NCBI RefSeq assembly: GCF_003628305.1
Contig: NZ_RBZM01000009.1
Location: 124,001 to 188,000, forward strand
Reading direction: 5' to 3'
Origin: Cohnella endophytica
GTDB lineage: Bacteria; Bacillota; Bacilli; Paenibacillales; Paenibacillaceae
Length of the DNA: 64,000 bases
Shown here: positions 25,095-33,528 of the stretch, one piece after another
How the letters are laid out: every line of letters starts with the position of its first letter
Numbering within the stretch: position 1 is the stretch's first letter
Translations under genes and position numbers: made by a program
Notes under the pieces: model-generated
Seen by the model: only the letters and a program-made list of their open reading frames with translations
Database searches by the model: none
What the model was told of the DNA's origin: nothing

Positions 25095-25676
25095 TTACTT
25101 GGCATCAAGCCCGTAATTTCTCGCTAGCGCCGACAGCCCTCCGGAGAAGCCCGAACCTACGGCTTGGAACTTCCACTCGCCGCCATTGCGATACAATTCG
25201 CAGACGACGATCGCCGTCTCGACGGAGAAATCCTCGCCCAGGTCGTAACGGAGAATTTCGAAGCCCGTATGCTCGTCCACCAGGCGAACGAACGCGTTAG
25301 CCACTTGACCGAAATTTTGTTGGCGCGCGTCGGCGTCGTGAATCGTTACCGTAATTCCAATGCGATGGATGCTCTCTGGAATTTTCGAGAAATCCAGCTT
25401 GATCTGTTCGTCGTCCCCGTCGCCTTCCCCGTCGCGATTGTCTCCAGTGTGAACGACCGCGCCGCCGTAGACGGTCAGATTATTGTAGAATACGAAGTCC
25501 TCGATGCCGCTGGCTTTGCCGTTCTCGCGAAGCAAGAACGCGGACGCGTCCAAATCGAATTCCTGGCCTCCGGAGTATTTGTTCGTATCCCAGCCGAGTC
25601 CGATAATCGCGTTCTTAAGCGACGGATTCGTCTTGGTAAGATCGATTCTTTGGCCTTTGGATAAACTAATCGTCAT
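25095..25676 (-). CDS. TerD family protein, paralogue 4
   Basis: 193 residues, one complete TerD domain ([20 protein letters not shown] at the start). Calcium-ligand segments are intact: [12 protein letters not shown] near residue 42 and the acidic loop [14 protein letters not shown] near 80. C-terminus [20 protein letters not shown] with AAGGAGGA 8 nt upstream; the open frame before it is not used. Cytoplasmic stress protein, one of four tandem copies; 13 bp after paralogue 3. Confidence 0.93.
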   Translation of the reverse strand: MTISLSKGQRIDLTKTNPSLKNAIIGLGWDTNKYSGGQEFDLDASAFLLRENGKASGIEDFVFYNNLTVYGGAVVHTGDNRDGEGDGDDEQIKLDFSKIPESIHRIGITVTIHDADARQQNFGQVANAFVRLVDEHTGFEILRYDLGEDFSVETAIVVCELYRNGGEWKFQAVGSGFSGGLSALARNYGLDAK

Positions 25677-25689
25677 GAGTTGTTCCTCC

Positions 25690-26265
25690 TTATACTTGAA
25701 CGCCGTAATCGCGGCATAAGCCCGCAAGACCGTCCCGATATCCGCTTCCTACCGCGCTGAATTTCCATTCTCCGTTATAGCGGTACAGCTCCGCCACGAC
25801 TACGGCCGTCTCGATAGAGAAATCTTCGCCCAAGTCGTAACGAATCAACTCCGCGCCGGAGTCCGATAGAACCCGCGCGAACGCGTTGGCGACTTGCCCG
25901 AAGTTCTGGTTGCGGGATGCCGCGTCGTGAATCGTGATGCAGAAGGCGACTTTCTGAATGTCGGCGGGAATCAGACTTAGATCGATCGTTAACGTCTCGT
26001 CGTCTCCCTCGCCTTCTCCGGTTTGGTTATCACCGGAGGTCTGAATCGCTCCGTTAACGCTGCTTCTGTTGTTGTAAAATATGAAATCCCGTTCGGAGTT
26101 CACTTTACCGCTCGCGTTCAGGCAGAACGCGGACGCGTCGAGGTCGAACGAGCTTCCTCCGTCGTATTTATTCGTGTCCCAACCTAAGCCTACTTTGACT
26201 TTGGAGAGTCCTGGATTGGATTTGGTCAGATCTACTTTCTGGCCTTTGGACAAGTTAACCGCCAC
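25690..26265 (-). CDS. TerD family protein, paralogue 3
   Basis: 191 residues. The start is GTG ([20 protein letters not shown]) with AAGGAGG 9 nt upstream; the reading frame runs further upstream, but that part contains the intergenic hairpin and is not coding. TerD calcium site intact: [12 protein letters not shown] and [13 protein letters not shown]. Very close to paralogues 2 and 4 (shared [12 protein letters not shown]), which points to tandem duplication. First gene after the terminator-like hairpin at 26284-26327. Confidence 0.92.
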   Translation of the reverse strand: MAVNLSKGQKVDLTKSNPGLSKVKVGLGWDTNKYDGGSSFDLDASAFCLNASGKVNSERDFIFYNNRSSVNGAIQTSGDNQTGEGEGDDETLTIDLSLIPADIQKVAFCITIHDAASRNQNFGQVANAFARVLSDSGAELIRYDLGEDFSIETAVVVAELYRYNGEWKFSAVGSGYRDGLAGLCRDYGVQV

Positions 26266-26283
26266 GCTCGGGGCCTCCTTCGC

Positions 26284-26327
26284 AATTAAAAAAAGGGAAC
26301 CGCAATGTGACAAAAAAGCGGTCCCTT
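26284..26327 (-). terminator. Terminator-like hairpin between TerD paralogues 2 and 3
   Basis: AAGGGAACCGC (26293-26303) pairs with GCGGTCCCTT (26318-26327), one bulged base. On the minus strand the stem is followed by TTTTTTTAATT, a full intrinsic terminator layout inside the operon. Confidence 0.8.
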
Positions 26328-26348
26328 CCTAGTCAGGACTTCAATGCC

Positions 26349-26924
26349 TTACATCAATCCGTAATCTTTGCACAACCCGGCGAGTCCGTCGCGATAGCCG
26401 CTGCCGATCGCGTTGAATTTCCATTCGCCGCCGTTACGGTACAATTCGCCGACGACAAGCGCCGTTTCGACGGAGAAGTCTTCCCCGAGGTCGTAACGGA
26501 TTAACTCGGCGCCGGAGTCCTCGCTTACGATACGTACGAACGCGTTCGACACTTGTCCGAAATTTTGCGCTCTTTCGGCAGCTTCGTGAATCGTGATGCA
26601 GAAGGCGATCTTTTCTACTTCGGCAGGCACGTTAGCCAGGTTTACTTTCAATTGCTCGTCGTCTCCGTCGCCTTCGCCCGTCAGATTGTCGCCCGTATGC
26701 TCAATCGACCCGTTCGTGTTTTTCAAATTGTTGTAGAAAATAAAGTCTTTCTCGGAGCCTGCTTTGCCGGATGCATTCAGGCAGAATGCGGACGCGTCGA
26801 GGTCAAAAGCTTTGCCTCCGTCGTATTTGTTCGTGTCCCAACCGAGTCCGATTAGCACTTTCGTAAGTCCCGGGTTCGTTTTCGTCAAATCGATTTTCTG
26901 GCCTTTGGATAAGCTGATCGACAT
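26349..26924 (-). CDS. TerD family protein, paralogue 2
   Basis: 191 residues, complete TerD domain ([20 protein letters not shown]). Calcium ligands intact in [12 protein letters not shown] and [17 protein letters not shown] at 26924 with AGAGGA upstream. Sits 48 bp after paralogue 1 and is followed by an intrinsic-terminator-like hairpin, so paralogues 1 and 2 may be made in excess of the rest. Confidence 0.93.
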   Translation of the reverse strand: MSISLSKGQKIDLTKTNPGLTKVLIGLGWDTNKYDGGKAFDLDASAFCLNASGKAGSEKDFIFYNNLKNTNGSIEHTGDNLTGEGDGDDEQLKVNLANVPAEVEKIAFCITIHEAAERAQNFGQVSNAFVRIVSEDSGAELIRYDLGEDFSVETALVVGELYRNGGEWKFNAIGSGYRDGLAGLCKDYGLM

Positions 26925-26972
26925 TGTGGAATCCTCTTTTCGTTTATAGGTTATCAATCAATCTCTTAACTA

Positions 26973-27557
26973 TTATTGATAGGTGCGAGCCAGTAAATCC
27001 ACGTGGGCGGCGTTCGTTCCCTCGCCGATAGCGTTGAACTTCCACTCGCCGTTGTAACGGTAAATTTCACCGACGATCAGCGCCGTCTTGCCGGAATAGT
27101 TTTCCGTCAAGTTGAAACGAACCAGCTCTTGCTCGTTCGTCTGGTTCAGCACGCGGATGTAAGCATCCGAGATCATGCCGAAATCCTGCTTGCGGTTAAT
27201 GCAGTCGTAGATATTCACGACTACCAGGATTTTGTGAATGTTCGAGGGAACGCGGACGAGGTCGATGCGGATTTGCTCGTCGTCCCCTTCTCCTTCGCCC
27301 GTGCGGTTGTCTCCGGAATGAACGACGGACCCGTCCGGACTTTTCAGGTTATGAAAGCAAACGAGGTTTTTCCCTTGAAGTTTGCCGTTCTCGTCCAGCA
27401 GAAGAGCCGACGCATCGCAGTCAATGTCTATTTTCTTGGAGCCGAAAAAGCGTTTCTTCTCTACCGGACTCCACCCAAGGCCTACAACGATGTTGCTCAG
27501 CCCGGCATTGCCTTTCGTAAGATCGATTTTCTGACCTTTTACTAGAGATATCGTCAT
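26973..27557 (-). CDS. TerD family protein, paralogue 1 (first gene of the ter operon)
   Basis: 194 residues. TerD domain starting [20 protein letters not shown]; it differs from the other copies by an insertion with lysines and arginine (EKKRFFGSKKIDIDCDASA) near residue 35, as in the YceC-type subfamily. Acidic loop [14 protein letters not shown] kept. ATG at 27557; GGGAG lies 12 nt upstream, within a small GGGAGCTCCC palindrome that may modulate initiation. The ECF-type promoter is about 60 bp upstream. Confidence 0.92.
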   Translation of the reverse strand: MTISLVKGQKIDLTKGNAGLSNIVVGLGWSPVEKKRFFGSKKIDIDCDASALLLDENGKLQGKNLVCFHNLKSPDGSVVHSGDNRTGEGEGDDEQIRIDLVRVPSNIHKILVVVNIYDCINRKQDFGMISDAYIRVLNQTNEQELVRFNLTENYSGKTALIVGEIYRYNGEWKFNAIGEGTNAAHVDLLARTYQ

Positions 27558-27860
27558 TTCAATGGGAGCTCCCTTCCGTATCGCCAACTATTATTTCGAG
27601 CGTTCACTACCTGATTTACGGGCAATTCGCCAAAAAGTTTCAAATCGCGAACGCTAACTAAATTATAATCTAATTTCGCCCGTCTATCGAGTCGCCATAC
27701 ATTAATTTCCTATAAAATCGAATTAAAGAAATCTTTCTCTGCAATCTAGCGACAATATCTGGGAATCGAACGTTAGCTGTAACCTTATCGTCCTTTCTTG
27801 CGTCAGTACCCTTGTCGAATTCGTCAGACGACTACACAACTTCAAGGAGAGTGCGACAAG
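27558..27860. other. Divergent promoter region between ter operon and acylation cluster
   Basis: 303 bp without a gene. It holds the ECF-type ter promoter (27617-27642) and an AT-rich middle (27655-27740). Toward the lipoprotein gene, TGTAAC and CGTC are spaced 17 bp (about 27776-27802), one base too far for a standard ECF promoter. No further structure seen. Confidence 0.6.
27617..27642 (-). promoter_or_regulatory. ECF sigma promoter (sigma-W type) of the ter operon
   Basis: On the minus strand, TGAAAC (27642-27637) and CGTA (27620-27617) are separated by exactly 16 bp. This is the full consensus of Bacillus sigma-W promoters, which also drive the B. subtilis yce (ter) operon. Confidence 0.85.
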
Positions 27861-28349
27861 ATGAAAAAGGGAACTGTTTTAATATTGCTAACCGTCATGT
27901 TGAGTCTAGCGCTTAGCGCTTGCTCTAACAATACGAAACAATCTTCCATCGAAGCCAAGGTTGCCCCCAAGGAAATGGCCGATCAAATCCTCAAGCAAAT
28001 CGAACAGCCCATGTTGATGGAATTGGAAGACGAAATGATTCAGAAGCTGTATCACTTGGATCCCGCCCTGTTGGAGCAACATACGATTCGCGTTCCCCTT
28101 ATGAACGTGAAGACGAACGAGATCGCAATCCTGAAAGCGAAAGACGCGAAGGATATCCCTGTTATCGAAACGGCAATTAAGCAGCGAGCTGCCGACGTCC
28201 AGAAGCAATTCGAGACTTACTTGCCCGACCAGTACGAGAACGCCAAAAATTACAAGCTCGTGGTCAAAGGCAACTACGTATTGTTCGTTATTTCGGAGAG
28301 AGCGGACGATATCGTCAAAGCTTACGACGCATTCTTCGAAGCGCAATAA
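27861..28349 (+). CDS. DUF4358 lipoprotein (short form)
   Basis: 162 residues. Lipoprotein signal with lipobox LSACS (cysteine near 21), then directly the DUF4358 domain: PLMNVKTNEIAILKAKD near residue 80 and QKQFETYLPDQYENAKNY near 115. ATG at 27861 follows AAGGAGAG; the upstream part of the frame is not used. Sits 6 bp before the MBOAT gene. DUF4358 proteins regularly neighbour MBOAT/DHHW acylation genes, so a role at the membrane surface in that pathway is likely; activity unknown. The last gene of the cluster is a second copy with about the same domain. Confidence 0.85.
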   Translation: MKKGTVLILLTVMLSLALSACSNNTKQSSIEAKVAPKEMADQILKQIEQPMLMELEDEMIQKLYHLDPALLEQHTIRVPLMNVKTNEIAILKAKDAKDIPVIETAIKQRAADVQKQFETYLPDQYENAKNYKLVVKGNYVLFVISERADDIVKAYDAFFEAQ

Positions 28350-28355
28350 TCGGCC

Positions 28356-29756
28356 ATGGTATTCAGCAGCCTGCTTTTTCTTTTCCTATTCCTGCCGGCC
28401 GTATTGCTGCTGTACTGGCTTTCGCCCCGCAGGCTGAAAAATCTCGTTCTCTTCCTGACGAGTCTCGCGTTCTACGCGTGGGGCGAACCGGTCTATATCG
28501 TCATCATGCTGATTTCCACGGTAACGGATTTTAGTTTCGGGTTAATGCTAAGCAACCCTCGCTTCGGTCAAACAAGCCGAAGGTGGATCGTCGTCTCGTC
28601 CGTCATTGTCAACCTGGGATTGCTGTCTTACTTCAAGTACGCGGATTTCCTGATCGTCAACGTGAACGATCTGCTCGGAACGAGCATTCCGTTGACGGAA
28701 CTCGCACTGCCGATCGGCATCTCGTTCTATACGTTCCAATCGATGTCTTACATTATCGACGTATACCGGGGAACGGCGAAGGCGCAGCGCAATTGGATCG
28801 ACTTTGGCGCGTTCGTCGCCCTCTTTCCGCAGCTGGTCGCCGGCCCGATCGTGCAATACAACACGCTCGCGGAACAGCTTCGCAACCGTAAAGTCACGCT
28901 GGAGATGTTCGCGGAAGGCGTGCGCAGGTTCATTATCGGTTTAGCCAAGAAGGTGCTGCTCGCGAACAATATCGGATTGCTCTGGCATTCGATATCGGGC
29001 ACCGATGCCGGAACCCTTTCCGTGTTGACGGCATGGCTAGGGATCGTCGCTTTCGCCTTCCAGATCTATTTCGATTTCAGCGGTTACTCGGATATGGCGA
29101 TCGGGCTCGGGCTCATGTTCGGCTTCCGGTTTAACGAAAACTTCAACAAGCCGTATACGGCCCAGAGCATTACCGATTTCTGGCGAAGATGGCATATTTC
29201 GCTCGGCAGCTGGTTCCGGGATTACGTGTACATCCCTCTCGGCGGAAACCGCAAGGGGTTCGGCAAGCAGCTCCGCAACATCTTGATCGTCTGGATCCTA
29301 ACGGGCATCTGGCACGGCGCGAGCTGGAATTTCATGCTGTGGGGCTTGTACTTCGGCGTTATTCTCATCTTCGAGAAATGGACGGGTCTCCGTCTGCTGG
29401 CGAAAGCGCCGCGTTGGGTCAGGCACGTCTACGCCTCCGTGCTCATCCTGATCGGCTGGGTATTATTCGCCTTCGACGAGCTTCCTCGCGTCGGCGGTTA
29501 CTTGAAAGCGATGTTCGGGCTGAACGGCCGGCCCCTATGGGATGACCAATCGTTGTATTACGGATACACGAACGTGATTCTGCTCGTCCTGCTCGTTACC
29601 GCATCCATAGCTTGGACTCGACGTCGTTCCGCGGAAGGAGAATCCGGTAGCATGCGCGGGCTGCTCAATCTCGCTTGGTGCGCCGTTCTGTTCTTTATTT
29701 CGGTGTCTTATCTGGTCGACGCGACGTTTAACCCATTCTTGTATTTCCGTTTCTGA
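28356..29756 (+). CDS. MBOAT family membrane O-acyltransferase (AlgI-like)
   Basis: 466 residues, about a dozen hydrophobic segments. AlgI/DltB-type landmarks: YWLSPRRLKNLVLFLTSLAFYAWGEP at the start, PIGISFYTFQSMSYIID near residue 110, FPQLVAGPIVQYN, FDFSGYSDMAIGLGLMFGF near 235, FWRRWHISLGSWFRDYVYIPLGGN near 275, and WHGASWNFMLWG with the catalytic histidine near 325. It moves acyl groups from the cytoplasm to an extracellular carrier or partner; the DHHW protein downstream is the expected partner. No clear RBS; the 6-bp gap to the lipoprotein gene suggests translational coupling. Confidence 0.93.
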   Translation: MVFSSLLFLFLFLPAVLLLYWLSPRRLKNLVLFLTSLAFYAWGEPVYIVIMLISTVTDFSFGLMLSNPRFGQTSRRWIVVSSVIVNLGLLSYFKYADFLIVNVNDLLGTSIPLTELALPIGISFYTFQSMSYIIDVYRGTAKAQRNWIDFGAFVALFPQLVAGPIVQYNTLAEQLRNRKVTLEMFAEGVRRFIIGLAKKVLLANNIGLLWHSISGTDAGTLSVLTAWLGIVAFAFQIYFDFSGYSDMAIGLGLMFGFRFNENFNKPYTAQSITDFWRRWHISLGSWFRDYVYIPLGGNRKGFGKQLRNILIVWILTGIWHGASWNFMLWGLYFGVILIFEKWTGLRLLAKAPRWVRHVYASVLILIGWVLFAFDELPRVGGYLKAMFGLNGRPLWDDQSLYYGYTNVILLVLLVTASIAWTRRRSAEGESGSMRGLLNLAWCAVLFFISVSYLVDATFNPFLYFRF

Positions 29757-29778
29757 CGGCGAAGGAGGTACGGACATT

Positions 29779-30918
29779 GTGAAACAAACAGCGGATCGTC
29801 TGCTCGCCGGAGGGTTCGTAGCGACGCTGTTCCTCTTGTCGCTGACGTTCTTCCTGCTGCCGGCCGGGAAATTCTCCGAACTGGAAAACCGTTATCTGCA
29901 ATCCGCCCCGCATTTCACTTGGGACGATCTGATCTCCAAAAATTTCGCGAACGAGACGGAGAGCTACGTCACGGATCACTTTCCTTATCGCGCGGATTGG
30001 ATCTGGTCGAAGTCCTTCATGGAGCAGCTTCGGCTTCAACAGGAGAACAACGGCATATACAACGGCAAGGACGGTTACTTATTCGAGAAGTTCGCCGAGC
30101 CCGATTACTTAGCGGTGGAGCATTATGCCGATGCCGTCAACAATTTCGCGCAGAAGCATCCGGACGCCAATATGACGTTCATGCTCGTTCCCACCTCCAT
30201 CGGGATGTATCCGGAGAGGTTACCGTGGAAGGCTCCCTTCTACCCCGAATCGGACGTAAACGACTTCGTCGCCGATCGTACGCAAGCCGGTAATCTAACG
30301 TTCATGGACGGTTTCGATATTTTGCGCCCGCACGCCTCGGAATCGATCTACTATCGTACCGACCATCACTGGACGACGCGCGGCGCTTATTACGCTTACG
30401 TCGCTTATGCGGAGAAAATGGGATGGAAGCCGCTCGGAGAGAACGATTTCGCGATTACCGACGTGAGCGACACTTTCTTGGGCAGCTACCATACCCGCGG
30501 TCAATTCAGCGGCGTGAAGCCGGACACGATTCAATCCTTCGTTCCGAAGAACGCCGTACATACCGAAGCGTACGTCGCGGATACGGATTCGAAGCTAGAC
30601 GGCCTTTACGACGACAGTTTCCTGCAAAAGAAAGACCAGTATTCTTATTTCCTGGGCGGAGTGCATGCTCTGATGACTTTGAAAAGCGATCTCGCTCACG
30701 CGGATCTGGACAAGCTTCTCATCGTCAAAGATTCCTACGCCCACAGCTTTATCCCTTTCCTGACGCAGCACGTGAAGGAGATCCACGTCATCGACGTGCG
30801 GTATTACAACGGCAGCATCGGGGACTACATGAAGGAAAACGGAATCAAGGAAGCGTTGTTGCTGTTCAACACCGCTACCTTCGTCGGCAACGGCGAAATC
30901 ACGAAGCTAAGCAATTAA
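29779..30918 (+). CDS. DHHW family surface protein (AlgJ/AlgX-like O-acetyltransferase partner)
   Basis: 379 residues with an uncleaved N-terminal membrane anchor (ADRLLAGGFVATLFLLSLTFFLLPAG). An SGNH-hydrolase-like domain outside follows: ELENRYLQ, DHFPYR, the signature YYRTDHHWTTRGAYYAY near residue 195, and the nucleophile region LLIVKDSYAHSFIPFLTQH near 315. Such proteins take the acyl group from the MBOAT partner and attach it to a surface polysaccharide. GTG start with GGAGG 9-10 nt upstream. Target polymer unknown. Confidence 0.9.
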   Translation: MKQTADRLLAGGFVATLFLLSLTFFLLPAGKFSELENRYLQSAPHFTWDDLISKNFANETESYVTDHFPYRADWIWSKSFMEQLRLQQENNGIYNGKDGYLFEKFAEPDYLAVEHYADAVNNFAQKHPDANMTFMLVPTSIGMYPERLPWKAPFYPESDVNDFVADRTQAGNLTFMDGFDILRPHASESIYYRTDHHWTTRGAYYAYVAYAEKMGWKPLGENDFAITDVSDTFLGSYHTRGQFSGVKPDTIQSFVPKNAVHTEAYVADTDSKLDGLYDDSFLQKKDQYSYFLGGVHALMTLKSDLAHADLDKLLIVKDSYAHSFIPFLTQHVKEIHVIDVRYYNGSIGDYMKENGIKEALLLFNTATFVGNGEITKLSN

Positions 30919-30949
30919 AAATCAACCCGACAACGAGGAGAACATCACA

Positions 30950-31717
30950 ATGAAAAAACGCGCCATCGTACTTCTATTAACGACGATCATCATGGGAAGC
31001 GTGCTAAGCGCATGCGGCAGCAACAACAACAACAATAATAATAATGCGACACCGCCTTCTCCGTCGGCATCGAGCTCCGCGAGCCAAAGCGCGGAATCAA
31101 GCCCTAGCGCCAGCCCTAGCGATGAGGCAAGCGCTAGCCCCGAAGCTAGCCCGAGCGCGGATGCGAGCCCTAGCGCGGATGCCAGCGCCAGCCCAAGCAA
31201 GTCGCCGGAACCAAGCAAGTCGCCTGCGCCGAGCAAGACGCCCGCACCAAGCAAAACTCCTGCCCCGAGCAAAACCCCTGCTCCTAGCAAAAAGCCGGCC
31301 GAACCGACGCCGAGCAAATCGCCCGAGCCTGCCGCGAACGACATCGTCGAAAGCATGCTCAAGGCCGTGGAACAACCCAAACTGATGGAGATGGGCGCGG
31401 ATCAATTCAAAGAATCTTACGGAATCGATACGTCTCTTCTATCCGAATACACCGTCCGCATGCCGCTCATGAACGTCAAGACGAACGAGATCGCGATCTT
31501 TAAGGTCAAAGACGCCAAGAAAATCGATACCGTCAAGAAAGGCATCGTGAAACGGGCGGAAGCCGTGCAGAAGCAATTCGAAACCTATTTACCCGATCAA
31601 TACGAGAATGCCAAAAACTATAAAATCGTCGTCAAAGGCAACTACGTGCTGTTCCTGATTTCGGAGAGCGCGAGCGATCTGGAGAAAGCATTCACTGCCG
31701 CTTTCGATAAGAAGTAA
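30950..31717 (+). CDS. DUF4358 lipoprotein with Pro/Ser/Lys-rich spacer
   Basis: 255 residues. Lipobox LSACG (cysteine near 22), then about 100 residues of low-complexity Ser/Ala/Pro/Lys sequence, including six near-identical 6-residue repeats (SKTPAP type). The C-terminal DUF4358 domain is strongly similar to the gene at 27861 (PLMNVKTNEIAIFKVKD; QKQFETYLPDQYENAKNY). The spacer could carry the domain through the cell wall. Its skewed base use (AGC/CCG codons) is due to the repeats. GAGGAG 9 nt before ATG. It ends the acylation operon; a bidirectional terminator follows. Confidence 0.85.
   Translation: MKKRAIVLLLTTIIMGSVLSACGSNNNNNNNNATPPSPSASSSASQSAESSPSASPSDEASASPEASPSADASPSADASASPSKSPEPSKSPAPSKTPAPSKTPAPSKTPAPSKKPAEPTPSKSPEPAANDIVESMLKAVEQPKLMEMGADQFKESYGIDTSLLSEYTVRMPLMNVKTNEIAIFKVKDAKKIDTVKKGIVKRAEAVQKQFETYLPDQYENAKNYKIVVKGNYVLFLISESASDLEKAFTAAFDKK
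31196..31303 (+). repeat. Six tandem 18-bp repeats within the DUF4358 lipoprotein gene
   Basis: Units of the form AGC AAR WCN CCN GMN CCN encode SKSPEP, SKSPAP, three SKTPAP and SKKPAE. They differ mostly at third codon positions, so the coding repeat is selected or old rather than recently copied. Confidence 0.8.
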
Positions 31718-31727
31718 AGCAACAAAA

Positions 31728-31766
31728 AAACGGTCGGTCAAGGATAGCTCCCTTGACCGACCGTTT
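31728..31766. terminator. Bidirectional terminator between convergent DUF4358 and NlpC/P60 genes
   Basis: AAACGGTCGGTCAAGG and CCTTGACCGACCGTTT form a 16-bp perfect stem around a 6-7 nt loop, with A/T runs on both sides. Confidence 0.9.
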
Positions 31767-31776
31767 ATTTCTTTTC

Positions 31777-32253
31777 CTATAGAACGCGTCGAGCCCATAC
31801 GTAAGCATTTTTCCAATAGCTCGAATTCATGTTCGCCAAGGTGACTCCTTGGCTGCTGCTCGCGTGAAGGATCATGCCGCTTCCCGCGTAGATCGCCACG
31901 TGGCTGATGCTACCGCCTACGGTTCTGAAGAAAACGAGATCTCCGACGCTGAGATAGGCTTTATCCACTTTCTCGCCGGTATAGGCTTGCGAGATCGATG
32001 TCCGAGGAAGATCGATTCCCATTTGACTAAATACGTATTGGACGTATGATGAGCAGTCGAAAGCATATGTAATGCCTGCCGGCGCTCCGAAACGGTATGG
32101 CGTGCCGATATGTTCCTTGCCGAGAGAGATAAGATTCAGCGATTCCTGAGTGGCCGCGCTTGCCTTCGGCGCCGGTCCGGCCATCGATCCGAACAATCCC
32201 GTCGCGATGATGCTACAAGCTAGTACGATTTTCATCGTTAATTTCTTTTTCAT
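31777..32253 (-). CDS. Secreted NlpC/P60 family peptidoglycan endopeptidase
   Basis: 158 residues. Signal peptide (MKKKLTMKIVLACSIIATGL, cleavage after ASA near residue 33), then one NlpC/P60 domain: catalytic cysteine in YAFDCSSYVQYVF near 68, histidine in SHVAIYAG near 120, third polar residue in MILHASSSQ. It cuts between D-gamma-Glu and meso-diaminopimelate in cell-wall stem peptides. No SH3 or LysM binding module, so it is a minimal enzyme. ATG with GGGAGGA upstream. Single gene. Confidence 0.92.
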   Translation of the reverse strand: MKKKLTMKIVLACSIIATGLFGSMAGPAPKASAATQESLNLISLGKEHIGTPYRFGAPAGITYAFDCSSYVQYVFSQMGIDLPRTSISQAYTGEKVDKAYLSVGDLVFFRTVGGSISHVAIYAGSGMILHASSSQGVTLANMNSSYWKNAYVWARRVL

Positions 32254-32425
32254 AGTCGGTAGTTCCTCCCGGCTGCTCTGGTTGTTATCGAATCTTGCTG
32301 ACGGGATTTACTATAACACATCCGTTTTTTCCGAAACTTTTCCAAGGAGAACGCGGAAGCTTTGGCTATCGCTTATTTATGGCTTTCTTAGAAAATAGTT
32401 AGAAATCGTTAATGTTAGCAACCCG

Positions 32426-33484
32426 CTATACTTTCAGATCGGAATGCCGGATGCCGGAAGTCTCGATCTGAATGGTAGCATGCTGAATCTGAAATTTCTC
32501 TTCCAACATTCGTATGGCTTGCTGAAGCACATGTTGCGGGTCGGCCTCGTCCTTGACGAGCAGATGGCAGCTCATAGAATCCAGCCCCGACGTGATCGTC
32601 CAGATGTGCAGATCGTGAACGTCGACGACATCCGAAATATCGGCTAGCGCCGCGTGGACTTCCCCTTGGTCGATGTTGGGCGGTGTCCCCTCCATCAGAA
32701 CGTGAACCGTATGAACGACGACTCCCCATGCGCTGCGCAAAATAAGGACCGATACGAGCACGCTGATAATCGGATCCGCCAAGTACCAGTCCGTAGCCAA
32801 CATGATAATTCCCGCCCCTACCGCTCCTACGGAACCAAGAGCATCGCCGAGCACGTGAAGGTAGGCGCTGCGCAGATTGATGTTGTTTTTGACGTCGCCT
32901 TGCTTGAGCAAAGCAAGTGCGCTTAACAAGTTCGCGATTAACCCGACGGATGCGATCAGGATCATCGAGAGGCTCGACACTTCAGGCGGGGCGGCGAATC
33001 TGCGTATGGCCTCCCATAGGATGAAGCCAGCGACGACGAACAGCGTTACGCCGTTAAAGAGCGCGGCGAGAATCTCGAAGCGGTGGAAGCCGTAGGTTTT
33101 GCGGGGAGAGGCCGGCTTGGCCGCGAACCAGATGGCGACGAGGCTGAGCACAAGCGAGCTCGCGTCGCTCAGCATGTGGCCGGCGTCGGATAACAGCGCC
33201 AAGCTGTTCGTGACGAGTCCGCCGACGAACTCCAGCACCATGATGCAAGCGGTAATGGCGAGAGCGATCATCAAGCCGCGTTTGTTGCCTTCGCGCGCGC
33301 CATCGTGATGGTGGTGACCGCCGTGGCCATGGTGATGATGGCCGTGGCCGTGGTGGGTGTGAGGGGAATGGGAATGGCGGGCGTCGCTGTGTCCGCATTC
33401 TGCATGGTCAGGGCTATGTTGGGAATGGACGCGTTCGGATACTTCGTTATATTTTTTGTTGCTAGGCTCATGTTTATCGGTCAT
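32426..33484 (-). CDS. Cation diffusion facilitator (CzcD-like Zn/Cd/Co exporter)
   Basis: 352 residues. A His-rich cytoplasmic N-terminus (residues 18-60, with HTHHGHGHHHHGHGGHHHHDG-like clusters) precedes six transmembrane helices carrying the HxxxD metal sites (LLSDAGHMLSDASSLV and YLHVLGDALGSVGA). A C-terminal metal-binding domain follows (VHDLHIWTI, HATIQIE). The start is moved from 33523 to the ATG at 33484: GAGGG lies 9 nt before it, no site exists before the longer frame, and an ArsR-type operator occupies that stretch. Pumps divalent metal out using the proton gradient. Single gene. Confidence 0.9.
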   Translation of the reverse strand: MTDKHEPSNKKYNEVSERVHSQHSPDHAECGHSDARHSHSPHTHHGHGHHHHGHGGHHHHDGAREGNKRGLMIALAITACIMVLEFVGGLVTNSLALLSDAGHMLSDASSLVLSLVAIWFAAKPASPRKTYGFHRFEILAALFNGVTLFVVAGFILWEAIRRFAAPPEVSSLSMILIASVGLIANLLSALALLKQGDVKNNINLRSAYLHVLGDALGSVGAVGAGIIMLATDWYLADPIISVLVSVLILRSAWGVVVHTVHVLMEGTPPNIDQGEVHAALADISDVVDVHDLHIWTITSGLDSMSCHLLVKDEADPQHVLQQAIRMLEEKFQIQHATIQIETSGIRHSDLKV

Positions 33485-33502
33485 ATCGCTTACCCTCGCT
33501 TT

Positions 33503-33528
33503 TATATATGAATATATGCTCATATATA
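33503..33528. promoter_or_regulatory. ArsR/SmtB-type (CzrA-like) operator of the CDF gene
   Basis: Two 13-bp halves, TATATATGAATAT and ATGCTCATATATA, are inverted repeats with 11 of 13 matches. ATATGA..TCATAT with an AT-rich frame is the usual site of zinc/cobalt sensors of the ArsR family, and it lies 19 bp before the exporter start. Confidence 0.7.

Noticed and set aside
33485..33523. N-terminal extension of the CDF protein to 33523
   Set aside because: No ribosome binding site, and the stretch lies against the ArsR-type operator; the ATG at 33484 has GAGGG at good distance.
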